A DNA stretch of 64,000 nucleotides from contig CANQVX010000002.1 of assembly GCA_947627355.1 (NCBI GenBank), forward strand, positions 62,001 through 126,000, read 5' to 3'. A model generated the notes under the pieces. It was not told the DNA's origin, searched no databases, and was given only the letters and a program-made list of their open reading frames with translations. Origin of the DNA: an uncultured Bacilli bacterium (GTDB lineage: Bacteria > Bacillota_I > Bacilli_A > RFN20 > CAG-631). Shown piece after piece: positions 1-8,299 of this stretch. Every line of letters begins with the position of its first letter. The stretch's first letter is position 1. Made by a program: the position numbers and the translations under genes.

Positions 1-609
1 ATCGAAAAAATTGTTAAAGAAATAATTAATATAAGATGTGACGATGGTATAAATTATTAGTTAATAAAAACAAGCGAAATAAGGATAAATGATAAATATA
101 AAGGAATAAGAGCAAATTTAATAGGATGTATGGAGCACTTGCGAGTTCCTCTTTCAATTGATATAACAACGGGCGATCCAGTAACGCCAAGGGAATTAGA
201 ATATAGATATAAATGCTTGTTTGAAGACTCTTATATTAATATTATGGCTTTTAATATTGAAACGATTATAGCCGAAAAATTTGAAACTCTTATTTCTGAT
301 AACATTTTAAATACAAGAGCAAAAGATTTTTATGATTTATACTTGTTGTTAAATGAATATAAAAACAAAATTGATAAAAAAACATTGGTGAAGGCAATTA
401 AAAACACATTTGTTAGAAGAAACGTCGATTTTGATGTTGAAAAAATATCAAACAATTTCAATATAGTTGCAAAAAGCGATAAACTTAAAAGAAATTTTGA
501 AAATTATAAAAGCAAAAAAAATTATGTATCAAGCATTGATTATTACAAGATAATGGAGGTAATTAGTTTTGTTATAGAAACACTAAAAGAAGAAATGGTA
601 ATTGTTTAG
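1..609 (+). pseudogene. AbiEii/AbiGii-family nucleotidyltransferase toxin, broken and 5'-truncated by the window
   Basis: This is the C-terminal part of an AbiEii-type nucleotidyltransferase, the toxin half of type IV abortive-infection (AbiE) toxin-antitoxin pairs. The segment IDITTGDPVTPRE and the later AEKFETLISD and TRAKDFYDLYLL motifs are typical of the family. The same frame continues upstream of the first ATG (130) to the window edge with family-like sequence, but is cut by a TAG at 58-60. TAG serves as a normal stop elsewhere in the window (psuG, the CheA-like gene), so this is probably a nonsense mutation. An ORF starting at 130 (159 aa) would lack the catalytic N-terminus. Any AbiEi partner would lie left of the window. 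Confidence 0.75.
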
Positions 610-632
610 AAATGCGAATTTACAAAAATCAT

Positions 633-682
633 AAAAAGACTGCTGTTTAACTAAATTTAAAAAGTTTTTCAACAGTCTTTTT
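633..682. terminator. Bidirectional Rho-independent terminator
   Basis: AAAAAGACTG pairs with CAGTCTTTTT across an AT-rich loop, giving an A-run on one side and a T-run on the other. It lies between the convergent AbiEii remnant and the ATPase gene and can serve both. Confidence 0.75.
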
Positions 683-687
683 GAATA

Positions 688-1986
688 TTATTTGATACAA
701 AATACTGCATATAAAGGAACTGATTTAATATTGTTTTCAAAACCAAAGTTTTTAGTTGAAACCTTTATTGAATAAGTTGGTTTATATTTATTAACATAAA
801 CCGATAAACTTTTAGAACGAACATTGTCACTAGATTTTACTTCAATTGGAATGATATCTTTGCCAATTCTTGTTATGAAATCAATTTCGGCTTGATTTGT
901 GCTATTCCAATAATAACAAGATAATTTATTTACTATTAATTGGTTGTTAACATAGTTTTCAACAAGTCCGCCTTTGAAATAATTAATGTTTTCATTATCA
1001 TAGATGATATCATCAACTAAGATGTTTTCGTTGGCACAACATAAACCAACATCATTCATATAGAATTTGAAGTCTTGTAGTGATTTATATGAATTAAGTG
1101 GTAACATAATCTGTTCTAAACGATATAGCCTATTGGCAATACCTGCTAAACATATCCATTCAATTGCATTTTCAAATTCGCTAGCTCTAGCACTAGGCTT
1201 TACTAACGAATATTTAAACTTTTTGTTTTCTTTTGCAAGTTGAGTGCTAATGTTTTCATATATCATTTTAGTTTTTGGTATTTCAGTTGCTTTGTTATAT
1301 TTACTCATATCATTAAAATATGAATCTAAGATTTCAATTTGTTTTATTTTTACTAATTCATAGTTTTTACTTTGAATGTATTCATTTACAACCGATGGCA
1401 TGCCACCAACAAACAAATATGTTTTATATAACAATAAAGCGTTCATATGAAAGGCTTCACTTATAGGTGTATTAGTTTCATAACATTTATTTATTTCATC
1501 TATTAGATATTGGTTGTTAGTAGCCATTAGAAATTCTTCAAAATCAAGAGGATATAAATTCATGAATTCAACTTTTCCTACTGGAAACGAAAAAGTATCA
1601 CGATTAACAGCAAGACCTAATAAAGAACCCATAGCAATGATATGATATTCATTAGCATATTCACAAAAATACTTAAGGCTAGTTAATGCTTCAGGACAGG
1701 CTTGTATTTCATCAAAGATAATTAATGTGTGACCGGGAATTATTTCTTTTTGTTTATAATGTGCTAGATCAGCAATGATCCTAGAAGGAATCAAATCACT
1801 ACTAAATAAGCTTTTTATTTTTTTATCGTATTCAAAATTACAATAAACATAGTTAGCATATTCTTTGCTAGCAAACAAGTTTACAATATAAGTTTTTCCT
1901 ACTTGTCTAGCGCCTTGTAAGATTAATGGCTTTCTATCTTTTTTTGTTTTCCAAGCCAATAAATCTTTATATATTTTTCGTTCCAT
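688..1986 (-). CDS. AAA ATPase of the AAA_14/DUF4143 family
   Basis: A 432-aa stand-alone ATPase with an N-terminal AAA_14 domain and a C-terminal DUF4143 domain. The Walker A motif GARQVGKT is at about residues 24-31 and Walker B (LIIFDEIQ) at about residue 90. The C-terminal half carries the family's nuclease-fold-like stretch ending near EIDFITRIGKDIIPIEVKS, where the E...D...EVK pattern resembles a PD-(D/E)XK core. Family members are common in gut bacteria and archaea and have no settled role. The gene is monocistronic, convergent with the AbiEii remnant, and has its own promoter. The start is the ATG at 1986. Confidence 0.8.
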   Translation of the reverse strand: MERKIYKDLLAWKTKKDRKPLILQGARQVGKTYIVNLFASKEYANYVYCNFEYDKKIKSLFSSDLIPSRIIADLAHYKQKEIIPGHTLIIFDEIQACPEALTSLKYFCEYANEYHIIAMGSLLGLAVNRDTFSFPVGKVEFMNLYPLDFEEFLMATNNQYLIDEINKCYETNTPISEAFHMNALLLYKTYLFVGGMPSVVNEYIQSKNYELVKIKQIEILDSYFNDMSKYNKATEIPKTKMIYENISTQLAKENKKFKYSLVKPSARASEFENAIEWICLAGIANRLYRLEQIMLPLNSYKSLQDFKFYMNDVGLCCANENILVDDIIYDNENINYFKGGLVENYVNNQLIVNKLSCYYWNSTNQAEIDFITRIGKDIIPIEVKSSDNVRSKSLSVYVNKYKPTYSIKVSTKNFGFENNIKSVPLYAVFCIK

Positions 1987-2004
1987 AGTATCGCCTCAAG
2001 TAAA

Positions 2005-2033
2005 AATATAACACATTTGTGTAAAAAAGCCAA
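2005..2033 (-). promoter_or_regulatory. Promoter of the ATPase gene with a dyad in its spacer
   Basis: On the minus strand, TTGGCT (2033-2028) and TATATT (2010-2005) are 17 bp apart. The spacer holds the dyad ACACA-TT-TGTGT (2011-2022), a possible operator. Read by eye only. Confidence 0.5.
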
Positions 2034-2057
2034 CGTTTTTTACATTTTTTGTCACAT

Positions 2058-2087
2058 AAAAAATGACAAAAATTACACTTTTTGTCA
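2058..2087 (-). terminator. Rho-independent terminator of the aro operon
   Basis: Minus strand: TGACAAAAA, loop GTGTAA, TTTTTGTCA, then six T. It starts 8 bp after the aroA stop. A further copy of TTTTTGTCA lies at 2046-2054, so an alternative pairing is also possible. Confidence 0.75.
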
Positions 2088-2094
2088 CTTAAGT

Positions 2095-3372
2095 TTATTT
2101 TTTAATGATTTCAAACCTAATATTTAATGATTTCATTAAATCTAAAAATGATGGAAATGATTTATTTATACATTCAAAATTGTCGATAGTAACGGGCTTA
2201 TTTTCATTGATGGCTAGAAAGAACAAGGCCATGAAGATACGGTGATCGTTATGAGAATCTAAATGTCTATTAATTGTTTTGTCTTCTTTTTTATAAATAG
2301 TTAGGTTGTTGTTTTCATAAATAATCCTGATATTTAATTTTTTAAATTCTTCAATAATAGCTTCTATTCGATTAGATTCTTTATATTCTAGTCGTTTAAC
2401 GTTGGTTAATGTAAATGAATCTTTACTATATGCTGCTAAAGCACATAAAGCTAAAGAGACATCGATACAATTTTCAACATCAACAGTGATATTTGAATAA
2501 CTAGAAGGATATAAAGTTAATTGATGTTCTTTTTTATCTAACTTGATATTTAGTTTGCTTAAAATATCTAGATAACTTAAATCACCTTGAATTGATTTAA
2601 ATGGGAAATCTAGAAAGGTTATTTGGTTATTTAAGATACCTAGTAATGATAGATAAGAGAATTGAGTTAAGTCACCTTCTACTTCAAAATAACGGGCTTC
2701 ATAATGTTGCTTACCAGGAATAAAAAACTTGTTTTTATCAACAATTTCAACATTTATGTTAAATTGTTTTAAGATATAAATAGTAAGCAAGATATAAGAA
2801 TATGAACCAATGTTATCTTTAATGGTTATAGTTGAATCATTAGCAAGCATTGGTAAAGCAAATAATAAGCCACTAACAAATTGTGAACTAATGTTTTCAT
2901 CTATCACATAGTTATTAGCTTCAAGAGGGCCATGAATACTTAAGTAGTCTTCATGTTTAACAAACATTAAATTAAGTGGCTCAAAGATTTTCTTATAAAC
3001 ATCTAATGGTCTAGCAAAAAGAGCCTTTTTACCGACAAAAATAGTGTTTTTATCAAGAATTGAAAAGATTGGTATAGTAAATCTTAAAGTTGAACCACTT
3101 TCATTGCAATTGATTTCATGAGGTTTATTTGGAATAATGCCATTATTACCAATGATAGTTAATTGATGATTATCATAGCTCATAGTAGCTCCTAATTGTT
3201 TACAAGCTTCGATGGTTGCTTTGATATCATCACTTAATTCAACATTGGTGATAACACTTTTACCACTAGCAAGAGTAGCACAAATAATCGCTCTATGAGT
3301 GATACTCTTAGAAGGTGGTAAATGTATTTTAGAATTTTTAGTTATTTTACTAGGATATATTTTTAGTTTCAT
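2095..3372 (-). CDS. aroA: 3-phosphoshikimate 1-carboxyvinyltransferase (EPSP synthase)
   Basis: Transfers enolpyruvate from PEP to shikimate-3-phosphate, the sixth step of the shikimate pathway. The 425-aa length is normal. The N-terminal substrate-binding motif LPPSKSITHRAII (about residues 18-30) and NESGSTLRFT (about 89-98) are clear; near the C-terminus SHNDHRIFMAL carries the conserved DHR. It is the last gene of the aro operon and overlaps the aroF stop by 4 bp (ATGA type), implying translational coupling. A terminator follows 8 bp after the stop. Confidence 0.95.
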   Translation of the reverse strand: MKLKIYPSKITKNSKIHLPPSKSITHRAIICATLASGKSVITNVELSDDIKATIEACKQLGATMSYDNHQLTIIGNNGIIPNKPHEINCNESGSTLRFTIPIFSILDKNTIFVGKKALFARPLDVYKKIFEPLNLMFVKHEDYLSIHGPLEANNYVIDENISSQFVSGLLFALPMLANDSTITIKDNIGSYSYILLTIYILKQFNINVEIVDKNKFFIPGKQHYEARYFEVEGDLTQFSYLSLLGILNNQITFLDFPFKSIQGDLSYLDILSKLNIKLDKKEHQLTLYPSSYSNITVDVENCIDVSLALCALAAYSKDSFTLTNVKRLEYKESNRIEAIIEEFKKLNIRIIYENNNLTIYKKEDKTINRHLDSHNDHRIFMALFFLAINENKPVTIDNFECINKSFPSFLDLMKSLNIRFEIIKK

Positions 3373-4379
3373 AATATTTCTTTATCGATAGCCTTGGCTA
3401 CTTTCTTACATTTTGTTATTAATTGATTGAAGTGTTCTAGGTTTAGTGATTGAATTCCATCACTTTTAGCATACATTGGATTATTATGTACTTCAACCAT
3501 GATACCATCAGCACCAGCAGCAATAGCTGCTAAAGCCATGGATTCAACATAATTCCAATCACCAGTACCATGAGATGGATCAACAAAGACAGGTAGATGA
3601 GTTAATTTCTTTAAAACTGGAATAGCACTTAGATCTAATGTATTTCTAGTGCTGTTTTCAAATGTTTTGATACCTCTTTCACATAAAATAACATTTTTGT
3701 TTCCACCTTTTAAGATATATTCAGCAGAACATAAAAGTTCTTCAATGGTAGCGCCCATACCACGCTTAAGAAGTATTGGTTTATTTATTTTTCCTAAGGC
3801 AGTTAATAATTCATAGTTTTGCATATTTCTAGCGCCAACTTGAATGATATCAACATATTTTTTAAACACTTCTACTTGATTGATATTCATGATTTCACTG
3901 ATAACTGGAATGTTATAACACTCTTTAACTTTATGAAGCAATACAATGCCATCTTTTCCCATTCCTTGAAAATCATATGGGCTAGTTCTAGGTTTATAGG
4001 CTCCTCCTCTTAAAATATGAGCGCCAGCTTTAATAACACCTTTAGTTATTTCTTCTATTTGATTAACATCTTCAACACTACATGGGCCAGCTATAATGGT
4101 TACATGTTTATTATCAATGGTATAGTTGTTATCAAGGGTTATAGATGTATCTTCTGTTTTATTTTTTCTAGACCATAAAAAAGAATCTTCTACTAAAGGT
4201 GTTACATATAAGACACCTTCAAAAGATTCAATGATTTTATTATCTAAAACATTTTTAGTATCATTGATTTCAAAAATAATTGATTCAGTTGTGTTATAAG
4301 TTTGATAACTAACTTTTAAAGAATTCAAATAATCACCGATTCTATCGGCATTTTCTTTGTTATTTATTATTACCATCAT
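3369..4379 (-). CDS. aroF: 3-deoxy-7-phosphoheptulonate (DAHP) synthase, AroF-type with N-terminal regulatory-like domain
   Basis: Catalyses the entry step, PEP plus erythrose 4-phosphate to DAHP. The 336-aa protein has a ferredoxin-like N-terminal domain (about residues 1-65) and a TIM barrel with IIAGPCSVED, GGAYKPRTSPYDFQG and the late VDPSHGTGDW metal/substrate motifs, as in the type I-beta enzymes of Bacilli. Unlike the B. subtilis enzyme, no chorismate mutase domain is fused; a separate mutase gene lies at 10276. The start overlaps aroQ by 20 bp. Two ATGs occur at residues 1 and 2, so the exact start is uncertain by one codon. Confidence 0.93.
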   Translation of the reverse strand: MMVIINNKENADRIGDYLNSLKVSYQTYNTTESIIFEINDTKNVLDNKIIESFEGVLYVTPLVEDSFLWSRKNKTEDTSITLDNNYTIDNKHVTIIAGPCSVEDVNQIEEITKGVIKAGAHILRGGAYKPRTSPYDFQGMGKDGIVLLHKVKECYNIPVISEIMNINQVEVFKKYVDIIQVGARNMQNYELLTALGKINKPILLKRGMGATIEELLCSAEYILKGGNKNVILCERGIKTFENSTRNTLDLSAIPVLKKLTHLPVFVDPSHGTGDWNYVESMALAAIAAGADGIMVEVHNNPMYAKSDGIQSLNLEHFNQLITKCKKVAKAIDKEIL

Positions 4380-4812
4380 GAGACGTCATCCCCTTAACAT
4401 AATCCAAGGCTTCTTTATAACTATCAAGACCTTTTCCTTTAAAAGTAGCAACACAGACATCACGAAGATAATTAACTTTTCTAAATTCTTCACGATTATC
4501 AGTGTCTGATAAATGAACTTCAATTACTGGAGTCTTGATGGCTAGAATGGTATCGCGAATTGCAATGCTAGTATGAGTATAAGCTGCAGCATTTAAAATA
4601 AAATAATCATAACGATTCATATTAGCTTGAAGTATATCAATTATTTTACTTTCACTGTTAGTTGCTTTGATTGTTACTTTTAAGCCTAATGACTTAGCAT
4701 ATCTTTTTAATTCTTTTACCATTTCTTGATAGTTAGTTGAACCATAGATTTCAGGTTCACGAATACCAACTAAATTTATATTAGGACCATTTAAGATATA
4801 GACTCTTTTCAT
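4360..4812 (-). CDS. aroQ: 3-dehydroquinate dehydratase, type II
   Basis: Dehydrates 3-dehydroquinate to 3-dehydroshikimate. The 150-aa length is typical of the dodecameric type II enzyme. Visible are LNGPNINLVGIREPEIYG (catalytic Arg and Tyr), NAAAYTHTSIAIRD in the middle, and VIEVHLSDTDNREEFR with the catalytic His. It is not the type I (AroD) form. The gene overlaps the preceding aroE-aroK gene by 32 bp and aroF by 20 bp, so the operon is very tightly packed here. Confidence 0.95.
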   Translation of the reverse strand: MKRVYILNGPNINLVGIREPEIYGSTNYQEMVKELKRYAKSLGLKVTIKATNSESKIIDILQANMNRYDYFILNAAAYTHTSIAIRDTILAIKTPVIEVHLSDTDNREEFRKVNYLRDVCVATFKGKGLDSYKEALDYVKGMTSHDGNNK

Positions 4813-6058
4813 AAACTAGTTCCTCGATTCTTTCTACTACTTTTTCGATAGTAGTATTGTTATCTACTACTAAATCACTATATTGATTATACAAATTTAT
4901 TCTTTTTTCGTATAGTGTTTTTAAATCTTTATCGTTTTTTAGTAATGGTCTATTGTTATCAATGATGATTTTATCTAGATCACGATTGATAAAGATAATA
5001 ATTCCATTTTTGGATAAATTATCCATATTATTTTTATTTAGAATAACTCCACCACCAGTAGAGATAACTTGATTGAAGTTATTACTATATTTGTCAACAA
5101 TATCAGTTTCAAGAGTTCTAAAATATGTTTCACCCTTATTATTAAAGATATCATTGATAGACATTTTTTCTTGATTTTCTATGATTTCATCGGTAGAAAT
5201 TAATGTTTTGTTAAACTTATTAGCTAATTTACTAGCGATTGTTGATTTGCCAACTCCAGGCATACCTATTAATACTAGATTGATTATTTTAAATAACCAT
5301 TGTTGATAAGTTTTGTTTATCAAATCATCATCAATAACAGTATCAAAAAATAAACCATGAGCATAACAAGCTTGTGCCACTAACATAATTAAACCTGATG
5401 CGATATTGATGTTATGTCTTCTAGCATCTATTAATAAAGGACTATGTAAAGGATTATAGATAATATCTATAACCCATTCAAGGTTAGTAAAGTTATCTAA
5501 ATCAACTAGTTTATTATAACCATGGCCATCCATTCCATTAGGAGTTGCATTAATAATGATATCAAATTTATTACCATTATTATTTAAAGAATGATAATCT
5601 AAATTATCGTTGTTGATAAGTTTGTTTCTAGTTATCAGATAAACTTCTTTGCAATTTAAGTCTTTTACTAGTTGTTTGATAGTGTTTGAAGCACCACCTG
5701 TACCTAGAATTGCTATTACTTTATCTTTAACATCAATATGATAATATTTTAATAGATATAAAAAGCCATCATAATCAGTATTATAACCATATAGAACATT
5801 ATTTTTATTTACAATGGTGTTTAAAGCATTACAAGATTCAACTTTTTTATCGATTTTATCGACAAATTCAAGGGCTATTTGTTTATAAGGCATAGTTACA
5901 TTTAGTCCTTTGAAGTCTTTTGACTTAAGTAATTTTATAAATGAATCTTCATCCATTGAAACACATTCATATTCTTTGTTATCTAGCATTTCATGAATAT
6001 GCTTAGAAAAAGAATTTTTAACACTTTTTCCAATCAGTCCATATTTCATGAAATCCAC
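4781..6058 (-). CDS. aroE-aroK: Bifunctional shikimate dehydrogenase / shikimate kinase
   Basis: One 425-aa chain combines two successive steps. Residues about 1-255 are shikimate dehydrogenase (KYGLIGKSVKNSFSKHIH substrate site; NVTMPYK catalytic Lys; NTDYDGF catalytic Asp; GTGGAS in the NADP fold). Residues about 258-425 are shikimate kinase (Walker A GMPGVGKST; STDEII; YFRTLE; STGGG; NNRPLL lid Arg). The linker is short and both halves look complete. AroE and AroK are usually separate, so this is a lineage-specific fusion. It overlaps aroC by 13 bp and aroQ by 32 bp. Confidence 0.93.
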   Translation of the reverse strand: MDFMKYGLIGKSVKNSFSKHIHEMLDNKEYECVSMDEDSFIKLLKSKDFKGLNVTMPYKQIALEFVDKIDKKVESCNALNTIVNKNNVLYGYNTDYDGFLYLLKYYHIDVKDKVIAILGTGGASNTIKQLVKDLNCKEVYLITRNKLINNDNLDYHSLNNNGNKFDIIINATPNGMDGHGYNKLVDLDNFTNLEWVIDIIYNPLHSPLLIDARRHNINIASGLIMLVAQACYAHGLFFDTVIDDDLINKTYQQWLFKIINLVLIGMPGVGKSTIASKLANKFNKTLISTDEIIENQEKMSINDIFNNKGETYFRTLETDIVDKYSNNFNQVISTGGGVILNKNNMDNLSKNGIIIFINRDLDKIIIDNNRPLLKNDKDLKTLYEKRINLYNQYSDLVVDNNTTIEKVVERIEELVYEKSLYLKWS

Positions 6059-7134
6059 CCCTTTCCATCTTGACTGATAATTAAGTCAAGTAAGGAAATG
6101 GCAGTCATTGCTTCAATAACAACACTACATCTAGCAACAATTGCTGGATCATGTGCTCCTTCTATTTCAATCTTAGTTTCTTTTCCTTCTAGAATATTAA
6201 TGCTATCTTGAACTTGTTTTATCGATGGGGTTGGTTTAACTATAACCTTGAAAGTAATAGGCATACCATTACTGATACCACCATTAATGCCACCATCATG
6301 ATTAGTGATGGTTTGATAATGACGATCTTTTATTGTCCAGATATCATTGGCACTTTTTCCAGTTTCATAGATATAATCAAAACCCAAGCCAAAACTAATA
6401 CCTTTGATGGCAGGAATGGCAAAGATATAACGTGATATTTGACTTTCTAATGAATCAAATAATGGTTCACCAATTTTAGCAGGCATTGGATAGATAACAG
6501 TTTCTATGATTCCACCGACAGAATCGTTATTTTTAGCAACATCTTTGATTAGCTTTTCCATCTTTTCTTTGGTATTTTCATTTAGAACCGGAAATGCTTG
6601 TTGACGTAAATATAACATTTGCTTAGTTAAATCATTGGTATCAAAATCATCATCAACTAAGTCTTTTATTTGTTTTACATGTGAAGCAATTTTAATGCCT
6701 TTTTTGGTTAGTATCTGTTTACAAATAGCTCCAGCAATGACATATAAGACAGTAAGTCTACCACTTAAATGACCTCCACCACGATAATCATTGAAACCAT
6801 TATATTTCAGATAGGCACTATAATCAGATTGTGATGGTCTAACATCGCCACGCTTATAATTATTGCTATTGTAATTATTATTCTTTACTTGGATACATAA
6901 AGGAGCACCAGTAGTTTTATCATTGAAATAACCACTGATAAATTCATATTCATCTAATTCAACTCTAGCAGTTGACATTTCGTTTTGTGGTCTTCTTTTT
7001 TTTAGTTCATTATCGATTAAAGATTTATCGATACTAATACCAGCAGGAAGACCATCAATAACAATACCCATAGTTGGATTATGGGATTCACCATAAACTG
7101 AAAGAGAAATATTACCTTTGATTATGCTACTCAT
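6046..7134 (-). CDS. aroC: Chorismate synthase
   Basis: Converts EPSP to chorismate using reduced FMN, the last common step of aromatic biosynthesis. The 362-aa protein has the N-terminal signature YGESHNPTMGIVIDGLPAG and the middle GGHLSGRLT segment, plus NHDGGINGGISNG and late HDPAIVARC motifs. It starts one base after the aroB stop and overlaps the downstream aroE-aroK gene by 13 bp. The FMN need links loosely to the riboflavin importer at 45978. Confidence 0.95.
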   Translation of the reverse strand: MSSIIKGNISLSVYGESHNPTMGIVIDGLPAGISIDKSLIDNELKKRRPQNEMSTARVELDEYEFISGYFNDKTTGAPLCIQVKNNNYNSNNYKRGDVRPSQSDYSAYLKYNGFNDYRGGGHLSGRLTVLYVIAGAICKQILTKKGIKIASHVKQIKDLVDDDFDTNDLTKQMLYLRQQAFPVLNENTKEKMEKLIKDVAKNNDSVGGIIETVIYPMPAKIGEPLFDSLESQISRYIFAIPAIKGISFGLGFDYIYETGKSANDIWTIKDRHYQTITNHDGGINGGISNGMPITFKVIVKPTPSIKQVQDSINILEGKETKIEIEGAHDPAIVARCSVVIEAMTAISLLDLIISQDGKGWIS

Positions 7135-7135
7135 A

Positions 7136-8143
7136 TTATCTAGCTCCTATCATTTTTATAAATTCACTTATTTTCATGTTAATTAAGTCACATCTACCAA
7201 TTGTTTCAACAACTGGAACGATAATGGTATCATCACTAACTTTTTTGTCATTGTAGATATAAGAAACTAACTTGTTGATATCAACATTTAATTTAAGTGT
7301 GAAATGTATTTTCTTATAGATTTCTAATAGTTTATTTTTGATTTCTTGATTGGTTGTTTCATAAAGCATACCATAAGCAACAGCTTCACCATGTAAAATG
7401 TTATTAAACCTATTATTAGATTCAATAGCATGTCCAATAGTATGACCATAGTTTAAGATCTTACGAATGTTGTTATCGTATGGATCTTGTTTAACGATTT
7501 CTAGTTTATCAACTATGGCTTTGTTTATGATATTAGGTAATTCTTTTTTAATATTATTAGTTAATAATAAATCAAACAATGATTTATCATAAACTAAACC
7601 CATTTTAATTACTTCAAACAAACCATTTCTTATTTGTCTATTAGGTAATGTTTTAATAAAGGTATAGTCTATGAATACCTTGCTTGGAAGATAAAAACTA
7701 CCTATAACATTTTTAAGTCCTTTATAATCAATGGCTGTTTTAAAACCAATACAAGCATCAACTTGAGCAAGTAAGGTAGTAGGAATACTAAAATAAGTTA
7801 TACCACGTTTATAGATAGAACTAACAAAACCTACTAAATCTAAAACAACTCCACCACCAAAAGCAATTAATAAGTCTTGGTTACTAATGTTATTATCGAC
7901 TAGAAAATCAATTAATGATAAAGCTATTTTAAGGCTTTTATTTTTTTCCCTAGGTTTAAAAGAAAATAATAAGGCATTAGGAAGATATTTGTTTAGTAAA
8001 TCTTTATAAATGAAATGAACATTGTCATCTGTTATAATGACAACTTTTTTATAATCAGTTGTATATTTAGTTACATTATCAAAAATATTATCTTTAATAA
8101 AATAAGTACAATTTCTATCATTTAAATTGGAAGAAAATACCAT
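7136..8143 (-). CDS. aroB: 3-dehydroquinate synthase
   Basis: Cyclises DAHP to 3-dehydroquinate with NAD and a divalent metal. The 335 residues contain the NAD-binding AFGGGVVLDLVGFVSS stretch, the PTTLLAQVDA motif, and the metal-ligand region NYGHTIGHAIES. This is the first gene of the operon, preceded by an extended -10 promoter and an SD-like AGTGGG. The downstream order aroC, aroE-K, aroQ, aroF, aroA completes the pathway with no missing step. Confidence 0.94.
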   Translation of the reverse strand: MVFSSNLNDRNCTYFIKDNIFDNVTKYTTDYKKVVIITDDNVHFIYKDLLNKYLPNALLFSFKPREKNKSLKIALSLIDFLVDNNISNQDLLIAFGGGVVLDLVGFVSSIYKRGITYFSIPTTLLAQVDACIGFKTAIDYKGLKNVIGSFYLPSKVFIDYTFIKTLPNRQIRNGLFEVIKMGLVYDKSLFDLLLTNNIKKELPNIINKAIVDKLEIVKQDPYDNNIRKILNYGHTIGHAIESNNRFNNILHGEAVAYGMLYETTNQEIKNKLLEIYKKIHFTLKLNVDINKLVSYIYNDKKVSDDTIIVPVVETIGRCDLINMKISEFIKMIGAR

Positions 8144-8175
8144 TTTTGCCCACTCTTTTCCTTTATTTCATCAAT

Positions 8176-8184
8176 ATTATATCA
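8176..8184 (-). promoter_or_regulatory. Extended -10 promoter of the aro operon
   Basis: Minus-strand TGATATAAT (TGn plus consensus -10) lies about 33 bp upstream of the aroB start. No T-box, TRAP site or riboswitch was seen between it and aroB, so regulation is not evident. Confidence 0.55.
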
Positions 8185-8231
8185 TTTTCGCGCGTTTCTT
8201 TCATCAATTGTTTACTATCTTTTAAAATCAC

Positions 8232-8260
8232 TTTAAAATGGATTTTTGATTTGCTATAAT
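8232..8260 (+). promoter_or_regulatory. Promoter of the lipoprotein-chorismate mutase pair
   Basis: TTTAAA at 8232-8237 and TATAAT at 8255-8260 are 17 bp apart, with a TGC extension giving TGCTATAAT. An AAGGGAG SD precedes the ATG at 8300. Confidence 0.6.
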
Positions 8261-8299
8261 TAACTATAAAGATCATTAAAAAAGAAAGGGAGCAATAAA

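Noticed and set aside
1-60. TAG read as a sense codon (recoding)
   Set aside because: TAG ends psuG and the CheA-like gene normally, so reassignment is unlikely.
688-1986. ATPase plus AbiEii remnant as one defence island
   Set aside because: The genes are convergent and the ATPase family is widespread outside defence loci.
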